DNA from: an uncultured Eubacterium sp.
Lineage (GTDB): Bacteria > Bacillota > Clostridia > Lachnospirales > Lachnospiraceae
Assembly: GCA_910583555.1 (NCBI GenBank)
Contig: CAJTXO010000012.1
Coordinates: forward strand, 47,657 to 111,656
DNA: 64,000 nucleotides
Direction: 5' to 3'
The notes beneath the pieces are model-generated. The model was not told where the DNA came from. It did no database searches and was given only the letters and a program-made list of their open reading frames with translations. A program made the position numbers and the translations under genes. The first letter of the stretch is position 1. Every line of letters starts with the position of its first letter. Positions 7,987-16,338 of this stretch are shown here, piece after piece.

Positions 7987-10473
7987 GTGAGAAAAGAGTT
8001 TACGGCAAGTGCCGAGAGAGCAATTAGCAAGGCAGGAGAGATCGCTGCCAAATTGGGGACGAGATCGATCGGGACGGAACATCTGCTTTACGGACTGGCG
8101 GCAGTGACCGGCACGGCCTCGCGCATCATGAGGGAAAATGATATGAGGAAGATGGATATCCTCATCGTACTCGAGGATATGAGTCCGCAGGGATACCGCA
8201 GGGATGACGGGGAGTCGGAAATGCCGAAGGTGAACCGCAGCGAGTGCGATATCACGCCGCGGATGGAGGAGATCGTCTTATCCGCGGAGCAGATCGCCGA
8301 GCGGAACGAGGATGCCAAAGTGGGGACGGAACACCTGTTTCTCGCAGTTTTAAAGGGACGGGACACGAGCGCGGTGGAGATTATTGAATCGCTCGGCGTC
8401 AATGCCCAGAAAATGTACATTGATACGGTGCTCACGATCGGCGCCGACTTAAATGCGGCCAAATCGGAGTACGCGAACAGCAGGAACGCAAATAAAAAAG
8501 GAAAATCAGATACGCCGATGCTCGACCAGTACTCCCGCGATCTGGTGGCCTACGCCAGGGAGGGGAAACTCGATCCGGTGTTTAACCGGGACGATGAGCT
8601 GGAGAGTGTGATCCAGATCATGAGCCGGCGGACGAAAAATAATCCCTGTCTGGTCGGGGAACCCGGCGTGGGAAAAACGGCGATCGCGGAAGGGCTGGCG
8701 ATACGCATCGCGGAAAAGAGAGTTCCGGAAAGTATGGCGGGCAAACGGATCTTATCGCTCGATCTGTCCGGAATGGTAGCTGGTTCCAAATACCGGGGCG
8801 AATTTGAGGAGAGGATCAAGCGCTCCGTCAGGGAAGCGGTCGCCTCTGGGGATGTTATTTTGTTTATCGACGAACTCCATACGGTGATTGGCGCAGGCGG
8901 AGCGGAAGGGGCACTCGATGCCTCGAATATATTAAAGCCGTCATTGTCGCGCGGAGAGTTACAGGTGATCGGCGCCACTACGCTGAATGAATACCGGAAA
9001 CGGATCGAGAAGGATGCCGCCCTCGAACGCCGGTTCCAGAAGGTTGTGATCGGGGAGCCCACCGTCGTGCAGACGGTCGGCATGCTCAAAGGTCTCAGGG
9101 ACCGGTATGAGAGATTTCACGGCATCGAGATCAGCGACGGCGCGCTGGAAGCGGCGGCAAAACTTTCCGACCGCTATATTAACGACCGTTTTCTGCCTGA
9201 TAAGGCCATTGATCTGGTGGATGAGGCATCCGCCAAACTGCGCCTGATGCGGATCGTCAAAAAGGATGAGGCGATGGGCAAACTGGAAGAGCGGGTGGCG
9301 GAACTCGAGGCAGAGAAAGAGCGGGCGCTCGTCAAGGGGGATATGGATCTGGTCTTTTCCATCCTATTTGAGGAAACGGCGGCCAGAGAAGAACTGGAGG
9401 CTGAGCAGAAGCGGTGGCAGAAAAAGCGGAAGAGTAAGGAAACGACCTTGTCGGAGCAGCACATCGCCGAACTCGTGGCAAAGTGGACGAAAATACCGGT
9501 CAGCCGTCTGGAAAAAGACGAGACGAAGCGCTTAAAGAAGCTGGAGCAGATCCTGCATGAGCGCGTGGTCGGGCAGGATGAGGCGGTCACGGCCGTGGCG
9601 CGGGCGGTGCGGCGCGGGCGGGTCGGCCTGAAAGATCCGAAGCGGCCCATTGGTTCCTTTTTGTTCCTGGGGCCTACCGGCGTCGGGAAGACAGAACTGT
9701 CGAAAGCGCTGGCCGAAGCCGTTTTCGGTTCGGAAAAAGATATCATACGCGTGGATATGTCGGAATATATGGAAAAGCAGAGCGTGTCCAAAATGGTAGG
9801 TTCCCCGCCGGGTTATGTCGGTTATGAAGAGGGCGGACAGCTCAGCGAAAAGGTGCGCCGTAAACCGTATTCGGTACTGCTTTTTGACGAGGTCGAGAAA
9901 GCACACCCGGATGTATTCAACATGCTTTTGCAGATTTTGGAGGACGGCCATCTGACGGACGCCCACGGCCGGACCGTTGATTTTAAAAATACCATTATCA
10001 TATTGACATCGAACGCCGGTGCCAACCGCATCATTTCCCCGAAGACGATGGGATTTTTGCGGCAGGAGGACAGGGAGCAGGAGCACAAGCGCATGAAAGA
10101 GGGCGTGATGGAAGAGGTAAAGCGTGTCTTCAAGCCGGAGTTTATCAACCGTATCGACGAGATGATCGTATTCCACGCGCTGACGAAGAGTGACATATTC
10201 CTGATCGCGAAAAATATGCTCGAGAACTTTAAACAGCGCGTGCAGGCGCAGATGGAATTGTCGATCCAGTACAGCCGAAATGTGGTACAGTACGTGGCCG
10301 ACCAGGGGTTTGATAAGGACTATGGAGCCAGGCCGCTGCGCCGGACGATCCAGAATAAGATCGAGGACGCTATTGCGGAAGAGGTCGTAGCGGGGAAGAT
10401 TTCCATCGGCGACAGCGTGAAGATCGGCGTCAAAGAGGGAAAGGTTTTTGTCCAAAAAAACATAAAAAAATGA
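7987..10473 (+). CDS. clpC: ClpC, Hsp100 AAA+ unfoldase of the ClpCP protease
   Basis: An open frame begins at 7945, but that start lies upstream of the best ribosome binding site. GTG at 7987 follows ggagg with six bases between and gives MRKEFTASAERAISKAG, a normal ClpC N-terminus. The 828-residue product has two Clp-N repeats (1-145), AAA+ domain 1 with GEPGVGKT near 224, a middle coiled segment, and domain 2 with GPTGVGKT near 561, followed by the ClpB-D2-small domain. The PGYVGYEEGG pore-type loop is visible. It feeds unfolded substrates to ClpP. No ctsR-mcsA-mcsB genes precede it, unlike the Bacillus arrangement. Confidence 0.92.
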   Translation: MRKEFTASAERAISKAGEIAAKLGTRSIGTEHLLYGLAAVTGTASRIMRENDMRKMDILIVLEDMSPQGYRRDDGESEMPKVNRSECDITPRMEEIVLSAEQIAERNEDAKVGTEHLFLAVLKGRDTSAVEIIESLGVNAQKMYIDTVLTIGADLNAAKSEYANSRNANKKGKSDTPMLDQYSRDLVAYAREGKLDPVFNRDDELESVIQIMSRRTKNNPCLVGEPGVGKTAIAEGLAIRIAEKRVPESMAGKRILSLDLSGMVAGSKYRGEFEERIKRSVREAVASGDVILFIDELHTVIGAGGAEGALDASNILKPSLSRGELQVIGATTLNEYRKRIEKDAALERRFQKVVIGEPTVVQTVGMLKGLRDRYERFHGIEISDGALEAAAKLSDRYINDRFLPDKAIDLVDEASAKLRLMRIVKKDEAMGKLEERVAELEAEKERALVKGDMDLVFSILFEETAAREELEAEQKRWQKKRKSKETTLSEQHIAELVAKWTKIPVSRLEKDETKRLKKLEQILHERVVGQDEAVTAVARAVRRGRVGLKDPKRPIGSFLFLGPTGVGKTELSKALAEAVFGSEKDIIRVDMSEYMEKQSVSKMVGSPPGYVGYEEGGQLSEKVRRKPYSVLLFDEVEKAHPDVFNMLLQILEDGHLTDAHGRTVDFKNTIIILTSNAGANRIISPKTMGFLRQEDREQEHKRMKEGVMEEVKRVFKPEFINRIDEMIVFHALTKSDIFLIAKNMLENFKQRVQAQMELSIQYSRNVVQYVADQGFDKDYGARPLRRTIQNKIEDAIAEEVVAGKISIGDSVKIGVKEGKVFVQKNIKK

Positions 10474-10549
10474 TGGCAATATAGAGTGACTTTTGATATA
10501 ATTGAGTTAAGGAACGAATCGTATATAAGAAACTAAGGAGGACGCTGGC

Positions 10550-10966
10550 ATGAGTGTTGTAGAGCAATTGATTCGTAGAGAGGATAATGGGTCACTGAGT
10601 TTTGGAAACTATCTTTTGCAGACCAAAACGAAGAAATCTGACTTTGAGTACGAGGGGGACCTGTACAAGGTCAAAACGTTTCAGGAGATTACGAAGCTGG
10701 AGAAAAACGGTATTTTTGTCTATGAATCGGTACCGGGAAGCACGGTTACGGATTTTACTGCCGATGGAACGGAAGTGTCGTTCTCGGTCGAAGCGGCAAA
10801 AGACATCGGATTTACTCTGGAGCTTGAACCGTCACAGGAATATAAAGTATTTTTGGATGATGTGGAGCTTGGAACGATGAAAACGAATCTGGGTGGAAAA
10901 CTCAACGTGAGCATTGAACTGGATGAGGGGAAAAAGGCGGCTGTCAAAGTAGTGAAATGCAGCTAA
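10550..10966 (+). CDS. Conserved hypothetical protein, 138 residues
   Basis: I do not recognise this small soluble protein. It is acidic and rich in beta-strand-like segments (DFEYEGDLYKV, GTMKTNLGGKLNVSIEL) and has no signal peptide or membrane helix. The start has a strong aaggagg site seven to eight bases upstream. A TATAAT at 10497-10502 may be its -10 element, but the -35 is poor. It is followed by a large hairpin that probably ends transcription, so it may be a one-gene unit between clpC and radA. Confidence 0.65.
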   Translation: MSVVEQLIRREDNGSLSFGNYLLQTKTKKSDFEYEGDLYKVKTFQEITKLEKNGIFVYESVPGSTVTDFTADGTEVSFSVEAAKDIGFTLELEPSQEYKVFLDDVELGTMKTNLGGKLNVSIELDEGKKAAVKVVKCS

Positions 10967-10989
10967 TACAGTGAACATAGCCGTGAGTG

Positions 10990-11048
10990 CGGCGTCAATT
11001 CCTGCCGGGACATCGGAGACGGGCAGGGATTGGCGCCGTTATCGTTTT
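10990..11048 (+). terminator. Intrinsic terminator after the 138-residue gene
   Basis: A 17-base left arm (10990-11006) pairs with 11022-11038 using two G-U pairs, with a loop of about 15 bases, followed by ttatcgtttt. It sits between a hypothetical gene and radA. Confidence 0.65.
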
Positions 11049-11075
11049 AGGGCGGAAAGGGAATGTAACAGGCAA

Positions 11076-12464
11076 ATGGCAAAAGCAAAAACATTATTTT
11101 ATTGTAGTGAGTGTGGGACGGAGACAAGTAAATGGCAGGGACAATGCCCCGGCTGCGGCCAGTGGAATACGCTGGTCGAGGCGCCTGCCGCGGTGTCGTC
11201 TTCAGGAAAACGAAAAGCGGTAGTGCCAGCGGCGCAGACGGTGGAGCCTGCCCGCATGAAGGACATCGCGATCGGGGACGAGCGCCGGCTTTTGACGGGC
11301 ATCGCCGAACTTGACCGCGTGCTGGGCGGCGGGATCGTGGCCGGTTCGCTCGTGCTGGTCGGCGGGGATCCCGGAATCGGCAAGTCCACCCTGCTGCTCC
11401 AGATGTGCAAACAGCTGTCGGACAAAGGGGAAAAGGTACTCTACGTGTCGGGAGAGGAATCGCTGAAGCAGATCAAGCTCCGCGGCGATCGGATCGGGGA
11501 ATTTTCCGACTCGATCTATCTTCTATCCGAGACGGCCATCACGCTGATTGATGCGGCCATCGGCAGGCTTCAGCCGAAGATCGTCATCGTTGATTCGATT
11601 CAGACGATGTACGAGGAGAGCGTCGATGCCGCGCCCGGCAGTATGAGCCAGGTGCGGGAGATCACAGGAATCCTGCTCCGTATCGCGAAGAGCAGGGGAA
11701 TCAGCATTTTCATCGTCGGCCATGTGACGAAAGAGGGAAATGTGGCGGGTCCAAGAATGCTGGAACACATGGTGGATACCGTCTTGTATTTTGAGGGGGA
11801 TGCGTCGGCGGCGTACCGTATCCTGCGCGGTGTCAAGAACCGTTTTGGCTCGACTAACGAGATCGGCGTCTTTGAGATGAAAGGAAAAGGTCTCGTGGAG
11901 GTGCAGAACCCTTCGGAGTATATGATCCAGGGCAAGCCGGTCGGTGAGTCCGGTTCCGTCGTGGCGTGCGCGATCGAGGGAAGCCGGTCTTTCATGATCG
12001 AAGTACAGGCGCTTGTCTGCCATACGTATTTCAATATGCCGAGGCGGACCGCCGCCGGCACGGATTATAACCGGGTCAATCTGCTGATCGCCGTGCTGGA
12101 AAAGAGGCTTGGCCTGCGGATGTCGGACAGTGACGCCTATGTCAATGTGGCCGGCGGGATGCGCATTACGGAGCCGGCGCTGGATCTGGCGATCATCGCG
12201 GCGCTCATCTCGAGCCAGAGCGGCAAAGTCATGGATGAGCACACGGTACTGTTTGGAGAGGTCGGCCTGGTCGGGGAGGTGCGCGCCGTGCCCCAGTGCG
12301 AAAAACGGGTCGCCGAGGCGCTCAAGACCGGCTACCGCACGTGTATCCTCCCGCTCGCGAATAAGCTGGCGATCGAAAAAAGCGGGAATCTGGACTTGTC
12401 CGGCATCAGTCTCGTCGGCATCCGGAATATAAGAGAAATCGTAGAGAGAAAGGAATGGTCATAA
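11076..12464 (+). CDS. radA: RadA DNA repair ATPase
   Basis: The frame is open from 10971, but ATG at 11076 gives the standard RadA N-terminus MAKAKTLFYCSECG. The 462-residue protein has a four-cysteine zinc motif at about 9-26 (CSECG...CPGC), Walker A GGDPGIGKST near 94-103, the RadA signature KNRFGS near 254, and a C-terminal Lon-protease-like domain. RadA is a RecA-like, DnaB-type motor that drives branch migration in recombination. The ribosome binding site is weak. The next gene starts on the base after its stop codon. Confidence 0.95.
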   Translation: MAKAKTLFYCSECGTETSKWQGQCPGCGQWNTLVEAPAAVSSSGKRKAVVPAAQTVEPARMKDIAIGDERRLLTGIAELDRVLGGGIVAGSLVLVGGDPGIGKSTLLLQMCKQLSDKGEKVLYVSGEESLKQIKLRGDRIGEFSDSIYLLSETAITLIDAAIGRLQPKIVIVDSIQTMYEESVDAAPGSMSQVREITGILLRIAKSRGISIFIVGHVTKEGNVAGPRMLEHMVDTVLYFEGDASAAYRILRGVKNRFGSTNEIGVFEMKGKGLVEVQNPSEYMIQGKPVGESGSVVACAIEGSRSFMIEVQALVCHTYFNMPRRTAAGTDYNRVNLLIAVLEKRLGLRMSDSDAYVNVAGGMRITEPALDLAIIAALISSQSGKVMDEHTVLFGEVGLVGEVRAVPQCEKRVAEALKTGYRTCILPLANKLAIEKSGNLDLSGISLVGIRNIREIVERKEWS

Positions 12465-12941
12465 ATGAACCTGAATGAAAAGATCAAAGAGAAGATGACG
12501 CCTGGCGTCTGCATGCTGGCGGGAGGCGTACTCATGCTTGCCGGTATCGTTTGGCAGCTGTGTTCGCAGAAGGCGCTTGATATGTACGCGTTTTATCTGA
12601 TGTCAGCTGCCGTATTTTGTTTTACGAGCGTGATCGTGCCCAAACTGGCAAAAGCGCCTGTGAATCCGATGTTATACGTAGTGGGGCACCTGGTACTCCT
12701 TATCATAGGATTTGCCGTTACCGGATCCGACCAGTTGACGGGAACGGCGCTGTTTGGATTTTGGGCGGTGTGCCTGATCGCGGTGTGGATACTGAACGCG
12801 CTTCTTTTGCCATGTGAGGGCGCGGCAAAACGGATCGTGATGGGATTTGTATCGATGATTTTGAATGTGATACTGATCGGAGTCGTATTTATGATCCCGG
12901 TGCTGATCGCAGCTTTCTTTCCTCGTACGAGTCAGGTATAA
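12465..12941 (+). CDS. Small polytopic membrane protein, unknown function
   Basis: This 158-residue protein has about four transmembrane helices (near 15-33, 42-58, 68-84 and 96-113, with another hydrophobic stretch near 125-150) and short charged ends. I do not recognise the family. It starts immediately after the radA stop, so it is probably translated from the same message. It ends just before the convergent Abi_2 gene. Confidence 0.6.
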   Translation: MNLNEKIKEKMTPGVCMLAGGVLMLAGIVWQLCSQKALDMYAFYLMSAAVFCFTSVIVPKLAKAPVNPMLYVVGHLVLLIIGFAVTGSDQLTGTALFGFWAVCLIAVWILNALLLPCEGAAKRIVMGFVSMILNVILIGVVFMIPVLIAAFFPRTSQV

Positions 12942-12950
12942 AACCAGGAG

Positions 12951-13874
12951 TCAATACACTTTTATTCGCAAAATGGACATCCAATTTGTTGGGAATCCCA
13001 TTGTATGAAGTGTGTCCAACGATGGATTATAATTTTTTATGATTTTTTTTAAATCATAGTAAAACATGCGGAAATCTAATATATCAAGAAGATATTTTAA
13101 TGAAATTACGGTTGCAAACAAATCAGATTTGCCATAGTTATATAAAGTGCCCGTTTTGGGAATTCGTAGTTTTGTGTGGGCCTTACAGTCCATAATTGCG
13201 TTGCCATGCTGAACGTTGAATAGACGGTTCCCATGGGCACAGATATTACGTGTTTTGGTCAGGATGACTAGCATCTTACCCAATTCAGCACGTCCGATTT
13301 GATAAAAATCATTGCACACTAAAGTTTTGCAATGTCCTTTTAGATAGCGGTACATAGAGGTGATCTCACCAAGAGTCAGATCGGTGGTTAGTACCCAAAG
13401 TGGAACATCATGATATAGTGATAAATGATGCTTTACCTGTTGGGATGCGTTTTTACCATATATTTTCTGGTTCATTTTTTTGTATAGAATGCGTATTTGA
13501 TTTTGTTGTTTACCATAATCATAATTAGTGGGATTTTGGTAATCTGTCATACTGTTTCCGTACAAGTCTGAAAAGTGATACGAGATAGAAGATTTAATGT
13601 TTTTTTCAACTATTAGAATATATTTCAGAAAAGCTGCTCTTAAATCGGCGTCAAAAAGATACATATGATGAATATCATTAAATGTGGTGCCAGATATGTA
13701 ATGGTTCGTAGCAGGATCTTTGAAAACTTCTTTGTATCCATTGATAAGTCCATAATAACCTATTTTGTTTAATATGTAGATTGCCAGATTATTGTCTTCA
13801 ATGTTCAGGTTCTGATTTTTTAAATGTTGGATTTGAGCTGTATAATCCATAAAAATATTTCTGCCAGCAGCCAT
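12951..13874 (-). CDS. Abi_2-family (AbiD/AbiF-like) abortive infection protein, HEPN-type
   Basis: The 307-residue protein has the pattern of the Abi_2 family: an N-terminal AIYILNKIGYYGLINGYK segment and a YLFDADLRAAFLKYILIVEK helix. An R-x4-H motif, RNICAH (Arg209 to His214), is typical of HEPN ribonucleases. Members of this family protect against phage by shutting the cell down, presumably by cutting RNA; that activity is inferred here. The gene is visibly AT-richer than its neighbours, which suggests transfer. The start is preceded by ggggaggggag. Its own promoter and a leader terminator lie upstream (see those entries). It ends convergently with the membrane protein gene. Confidence 0.85.
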   Translation of the reverse strand: MAAGRNIFMDYTAQIQHLKNQNLNIEDNNLAIYILNKIGYYGLINGYKEVFKDPATNHYISGTTFNDIHHMYLFDADLRAAFLKYILIVEKNIKSSISYHFSDLYGNSMTDYQNPTNYDYGKQQNQIRILYKKMNQKIYGKNASQQVKHHLSLYHDVPLWVLTTDLTLGEITSMYRYLKGHCKTLVCNDFYQIGRAELGKMLVILTKTRNICAHGNRLFNVQHGNAIMDCKAHTKLRIPKTGTLYNYGKSDLFATVISLKYLLDILDFRMFYYDLKKIIKNYNPSLDTLHTMGFPTNWMSILRIKVY

Positions 13875-13958
13875 AATCTCCCCTCCCCTAAAAACGAAAC
13901 GGCCCCCGCAGGAGCCGCCCGGGTTACGGTCTTCTCAAGTTTCCGTAACTCATTCACT
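13875..13958 (-). ncRNA. Structured leader RNA upstream of the Abi_2 gene
   Basis: From the predicted start near 13958, the minus-strand transcript first forms a hairpin (GUUACGG at 13949-13943 with CCGUAAC at 13929-13923, 13-base loop), then a GC-rich hairpin followed by a U-rich run, and then the gene's ribosome binding site. Most transcripts should therefore end before the gene and leave a ~65-nt structured RNA. From memory, a structured RNA motif has been reported upstream of genes of this family; I could not check this. Whether the RNA acts as an antitoxin, an attenuator or neither is open. Confidence 0.5.
13890..13917 (-). terminator. Intrinsic terminator in the Abi_2 leader
   Basis: On the minus strand CGGCUCC (13917-13911) pairs with GGGGCCG (13906-13900) across a UGCG loop, followed by UUUCGUUUUU. 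It lies between the promoter and the ribosome binding site of the Abi_2 gene. Confidence 0.75.
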
Positions 13959-13964
13959 GGTATT

Positions 13965-13993
13965 ACTATACAACAGAATTTGCATTTTGTCAA
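13965..13993 (-). promoter_or_regulatory. Sigma-A-type promoter of the Abi_2 unit
   Basis: On the minus strand, TTGACA (13993-13988), a 17-base spacer and TATAGT (13970-13965). It is close to consensus and 91 bases upstream of the start codon. Confidence 0.8.
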
Positions 13994-14057
13994 ATAGAAT
14001 CCAGCTGTTTAGTAGTATATTTCGCAAACGTAAAAATATACGCTTTATGATATTAAT

Positions 14058-15530
14058 TTAACCGATGATCCGTCTTGCGCAATAAGGCGTCCGGTAATTC
14101 ATGTTACTCGTCGTGATACCGGTGGTCGGGTTACTTGCGTGGACAACCCGGCCGCCGCCGATGCAGATGGCTACATGGTTGATGCGTCCGTTTTTCGCGT
14201 AGAAGATCAGGTCTCCGGCTCGTGCGCTCGATACGCTGATCTTTTTCCCGACGCCGGCCTGTTCGCCCGATGTCCGGGGAAGGCTGATGCCGAACTTACG
14301 GAAGATCGCCTGTGAGAAGCCGGAGCAGTCGGTACCGTTTGTCAGGCTCGTGCCGCCGTATACGTACGGGTTGCCGACGAACTGCAGGGCATAGGAGGCG
14401 ATGGATGAGCCGTCGCCGCTTCCCACAACGGAGCCGGATGAATTGGAACTGCTGTCCTCGCCGGAATCGCCGGAGGATTTATTGCTGCTGGAGCTGCTTC
14501 CGGAACTGCTCGATTTGTGCGAGGAACTGCCGGAACTACTGCCGCCCGAAGATTTATGTCCCGAACTGCCGCCACTGGAACTGCTTCCGCCGGAGTTACC
14601 GCTGCTGGAACTGCCGCTATTAGAACTTCCGCCGCCGGAGTTGCTGCTATTGGAACTGCTTGAATTATTGGCGGCCTGCTGTCTCGCCTGCTCAGCTTCG
14701 GCCTCCGCCCTGGCTGCGGCTGCAGCTGCAGCTGCTTTCTTTCGCGCTTCCTCGCGTTCTTCCTCGATGGAAACGGCTTTTTTAAATTTTACAGTTATTT
14801 TGACAAATTCTTTGGAGACAAAACCTTTCGTGTCTCCGTCTACCATGATCTTGACCCATTCTTTGTCTTCGCGGATCACCTCGAAACTCTCTTCACCGGA
14901 TACGAGGGTGAGTACGGCGCAGTCTGTGTTTTTGGCTTCGCGCACTTTCAGTGTTTCGGTGTTCACGGTCGCGATCTTCGTTCCGAACCGGTCGATCAGC
15001 TTTTCGGCACTGAAACCAATCGCTAAATATTCAGATTTTATGTATCCCTCTACCTGACCCGAGCGGATCTGAACCCAGTCGCCCACGGTTTTTATGATCT
15101 TGGCAGCACTTCCGCGGTAAAGTTTTCCGAGGATCTTGCTGTCCGTGTTCGGGTGTTTTCTTACATTGACGTAATCAGCGGCGATCGAAATACCGACATT
15201 ATCATATTCGGATTTGGGTGCCGGTGTGGCTGTCGGTTCGGCCGGGGGCTGCGCCGCGGCGGCATCGCCGGAGACTGCTGATTCTGCCGGCCCGCCGGCA
15301 GCGTTTGGATCGGTGGCAGCCGGTGCGGGGGCATCGGGAAATGCCACGATCGCTTCCGGGTCCGAGGCCGCGCCGGCCGACTGGACATCGACGTATTGAT
15401 TCAGTGTATAAGACATCCCAGCAAGTTCTGTTTCCGTACACATCGTCGTCATTGATGACGTGATGTAATTTCCAAACAGTCCGACCGATAATACGACGCC
15501 GGTACCGAGGAGTATTTTCCATTTATGCAT
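14058..15530 (-). CDS. Secreted NlpC/P60 cell-wall endopeptidase with SH3 domains
   Basis: The 490-residue protein has an N-terminal signal/anchor segment, two bacterial SH3 repeats (about 110-260: ADYVNVRKHPNTDSKILG and ETLKVREAKNTDCAV), an alanine/glutamate coiled stretch, a long Ser/Gly-rich linker (about 290-370), and a C-terminal NlpC/P60 domain. The catalytic Cys402 is in TDCSGFSQ, with His452 in INHVAI and His464 in VVHAS as the rest of the active site. It should cut peptide stems of peptidoglycan. ggagg precedes the start, and a near-consensus promoter lies 118 bases upstream. Confidence 0.92.
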   Translation of the reverse strand: MHKWKILLGTGVVLSVGLFGNYITSSMTTMCTETELAGMSYTLNQYVDVQSAGAASDPEAIVAFPDAPAPAATDPNAAGGPAESAVSGDAAAAQPPAEPTATPAPKSEYDNVGISIAADYVNVRKHPNTDSKILGKLYRGSAAKIIKTVGDWVQIRSGQVEGYIKSEYLAIGFSAEKLIDRFGTKIATVNTETLKVREAKNTDCAVLTLVSGEESFEVIREDKEWVKIMVDGDTKGFVSKEFVKITVKFKKAVSIEEEREEARKKAAAAAAAARAEAEAEQARQQAANNSSSSNSSNSGGGSSNSGSSSSGNSGGSSSSGGSSGHKSSGGSSSGSSSHKSSSSGSSSSSNKSSGDSGEDSSSNSSGSVVGSGDGSSIASYALQFVGNPYVYGGTSLTNGTDCSGFSQAIFRKFGISLPRTSGEQAGVGKKISVSSARAGDLIFYAKNGRINHVAICIGGGRVVHASNPTTGITTSNMNYRTPYCARRIIG

Positions 15531-15647
15531 GTTAGTCCCTCCAAAATGTGCTTCGCAATATAAAGTGCAAGGGTTAAATTAAGTATTTTTCTTAAAATCT
15601 AATGCAATCGTTAAAAAAATATTACAAAATTATTAAGACGTAAAATT

Positions 15648-15676
15648 AGTATATCAACATTGTGCCGCGTTGTCAA
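15648..15676 (-). promoter_or_regulatory. Promoter of the NlpC/P60 gene
   Basis: On the minus strand, TTGACA (15676-15671), 17-base spacer, TATACT (15653-15648). It implies an untranslated leader of about 110 bases, A/T-rich and without obvious structure. The remaining intergenic sequence to 15761 shows nothing else. Confidence 0.8.
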
Positions 15677-15761
15677 GTGAAATTAAAGTGTGTAAAAAAT
15701 ACCATATTTTCATCCTGAAGTTAAGTTGAGGACCGACAGGGACCCAGAGGACGCATGATGT

Positions 15762-16151
15762 TTACACGGTTCCTTTCTTTTCTACAATTGCCTCAATTTC
15801 GATCAGAACATCTTTGGGAAGGCGGGCAACCTCCACGCAGGAGCGGGCGGGAAAGTCTTGCGTAAAATATTTGGCGTAAATATCGTTTACCGCCGCGAAG
15901 TCGTCCATGTTCTTTATGAATACAGTCGTTTTTATCGTGTCCTCGATGCGGGCGCCCGAAGCATGGATCAGGGCGGCGAGATTTCCCAGTGCCTGTTCCG
16001 CCTGCGCCTCGATCCCGCCAGTCACGAGTTCACCGGTGGAAGGGACGATCGGGATCACACCGGAAGTAAAAAGGAAACCGTTGATCTCGATGGCCTGGGA
16101 GTAGGGGCCGATTGCTGCCGGAGCGTCCGTCGTTGAAATGATTTTTTTCAT
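15762..16151 (-). CDS. ridA: RidA family enamine/imine deaminase
   Basis: The open frame runs up to 16337, but the 129-residue protein beginning MKKIISTTDAPAAIGPYSQAI at 16151 is a complete RidA, with aaaggtcagg as ribosome binding site. RidA hydrolyses reactive 2-aminoacrylate and related imines made by PLP enzymes. The conserved GPYSQA segment and the arginine in RSCVEVARLPKD are present. It is a single gene. A short inverted repeat, acgtta...taacgt (16184-16204), just upstream could be an operator. Confidence 0.92.
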   Translation of the reverse strand: MKKIISTTDAPAAIGPYSQAIEINGFLFTSGVIPIVPSTGELVTGGIEAQAEQALGNLAALIHASGARIEDTIKTTVFIKNMDDFAAVNDIYAKYFTQDFPARSCVEVARLPKDVLIEIEAIVEKKGTV

Positions 16152-16249
16152 AGTGATAACCTGACCTTTCTTTTCTACAAAATACGTTACTTTAATAATA
16201 ACGTAGAGAACGCATTCCTTCAATGATATATTTGGAAAATGGATTGAAA

Positions 16250-16293
16250 TATCCCGCACAACAAGAGGGATGCCACTTGATTCGTGCGGGATA
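16250..16293. repeat. Inverted repeat downstream of the GH43 gene
   Basis: tatcccgcac (16250-16259) and gtgcgggata (16284-16293) are perfect 10-base inverted arms around a 24-base loop. It lies between ridA and the end of the GH43 gene and could act as a terminator for GH43, but there is no clear U-run. Confidence 0.5.
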
Positions 16294-16338
16294 GGTTGAT
16301 ACGGGATATTTTTTGACGGGAGTTTCCAGCAGAACATT

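Noticed and set aside
9532..10479. Minus-strand open frame within clpC
   Set aside because: It mirrors the second AAA+ domain; no ribosome binding site or family match.
14401..15057. Long plus-strand open frame opposite the NlpC/P60 gene (Leu/Glu/Pro-rich)
   Set aside because: It is the antisense of the Ser-rich linker, lacks a ribosome binding site, and its composition is an artefact of the repeat-like codons.
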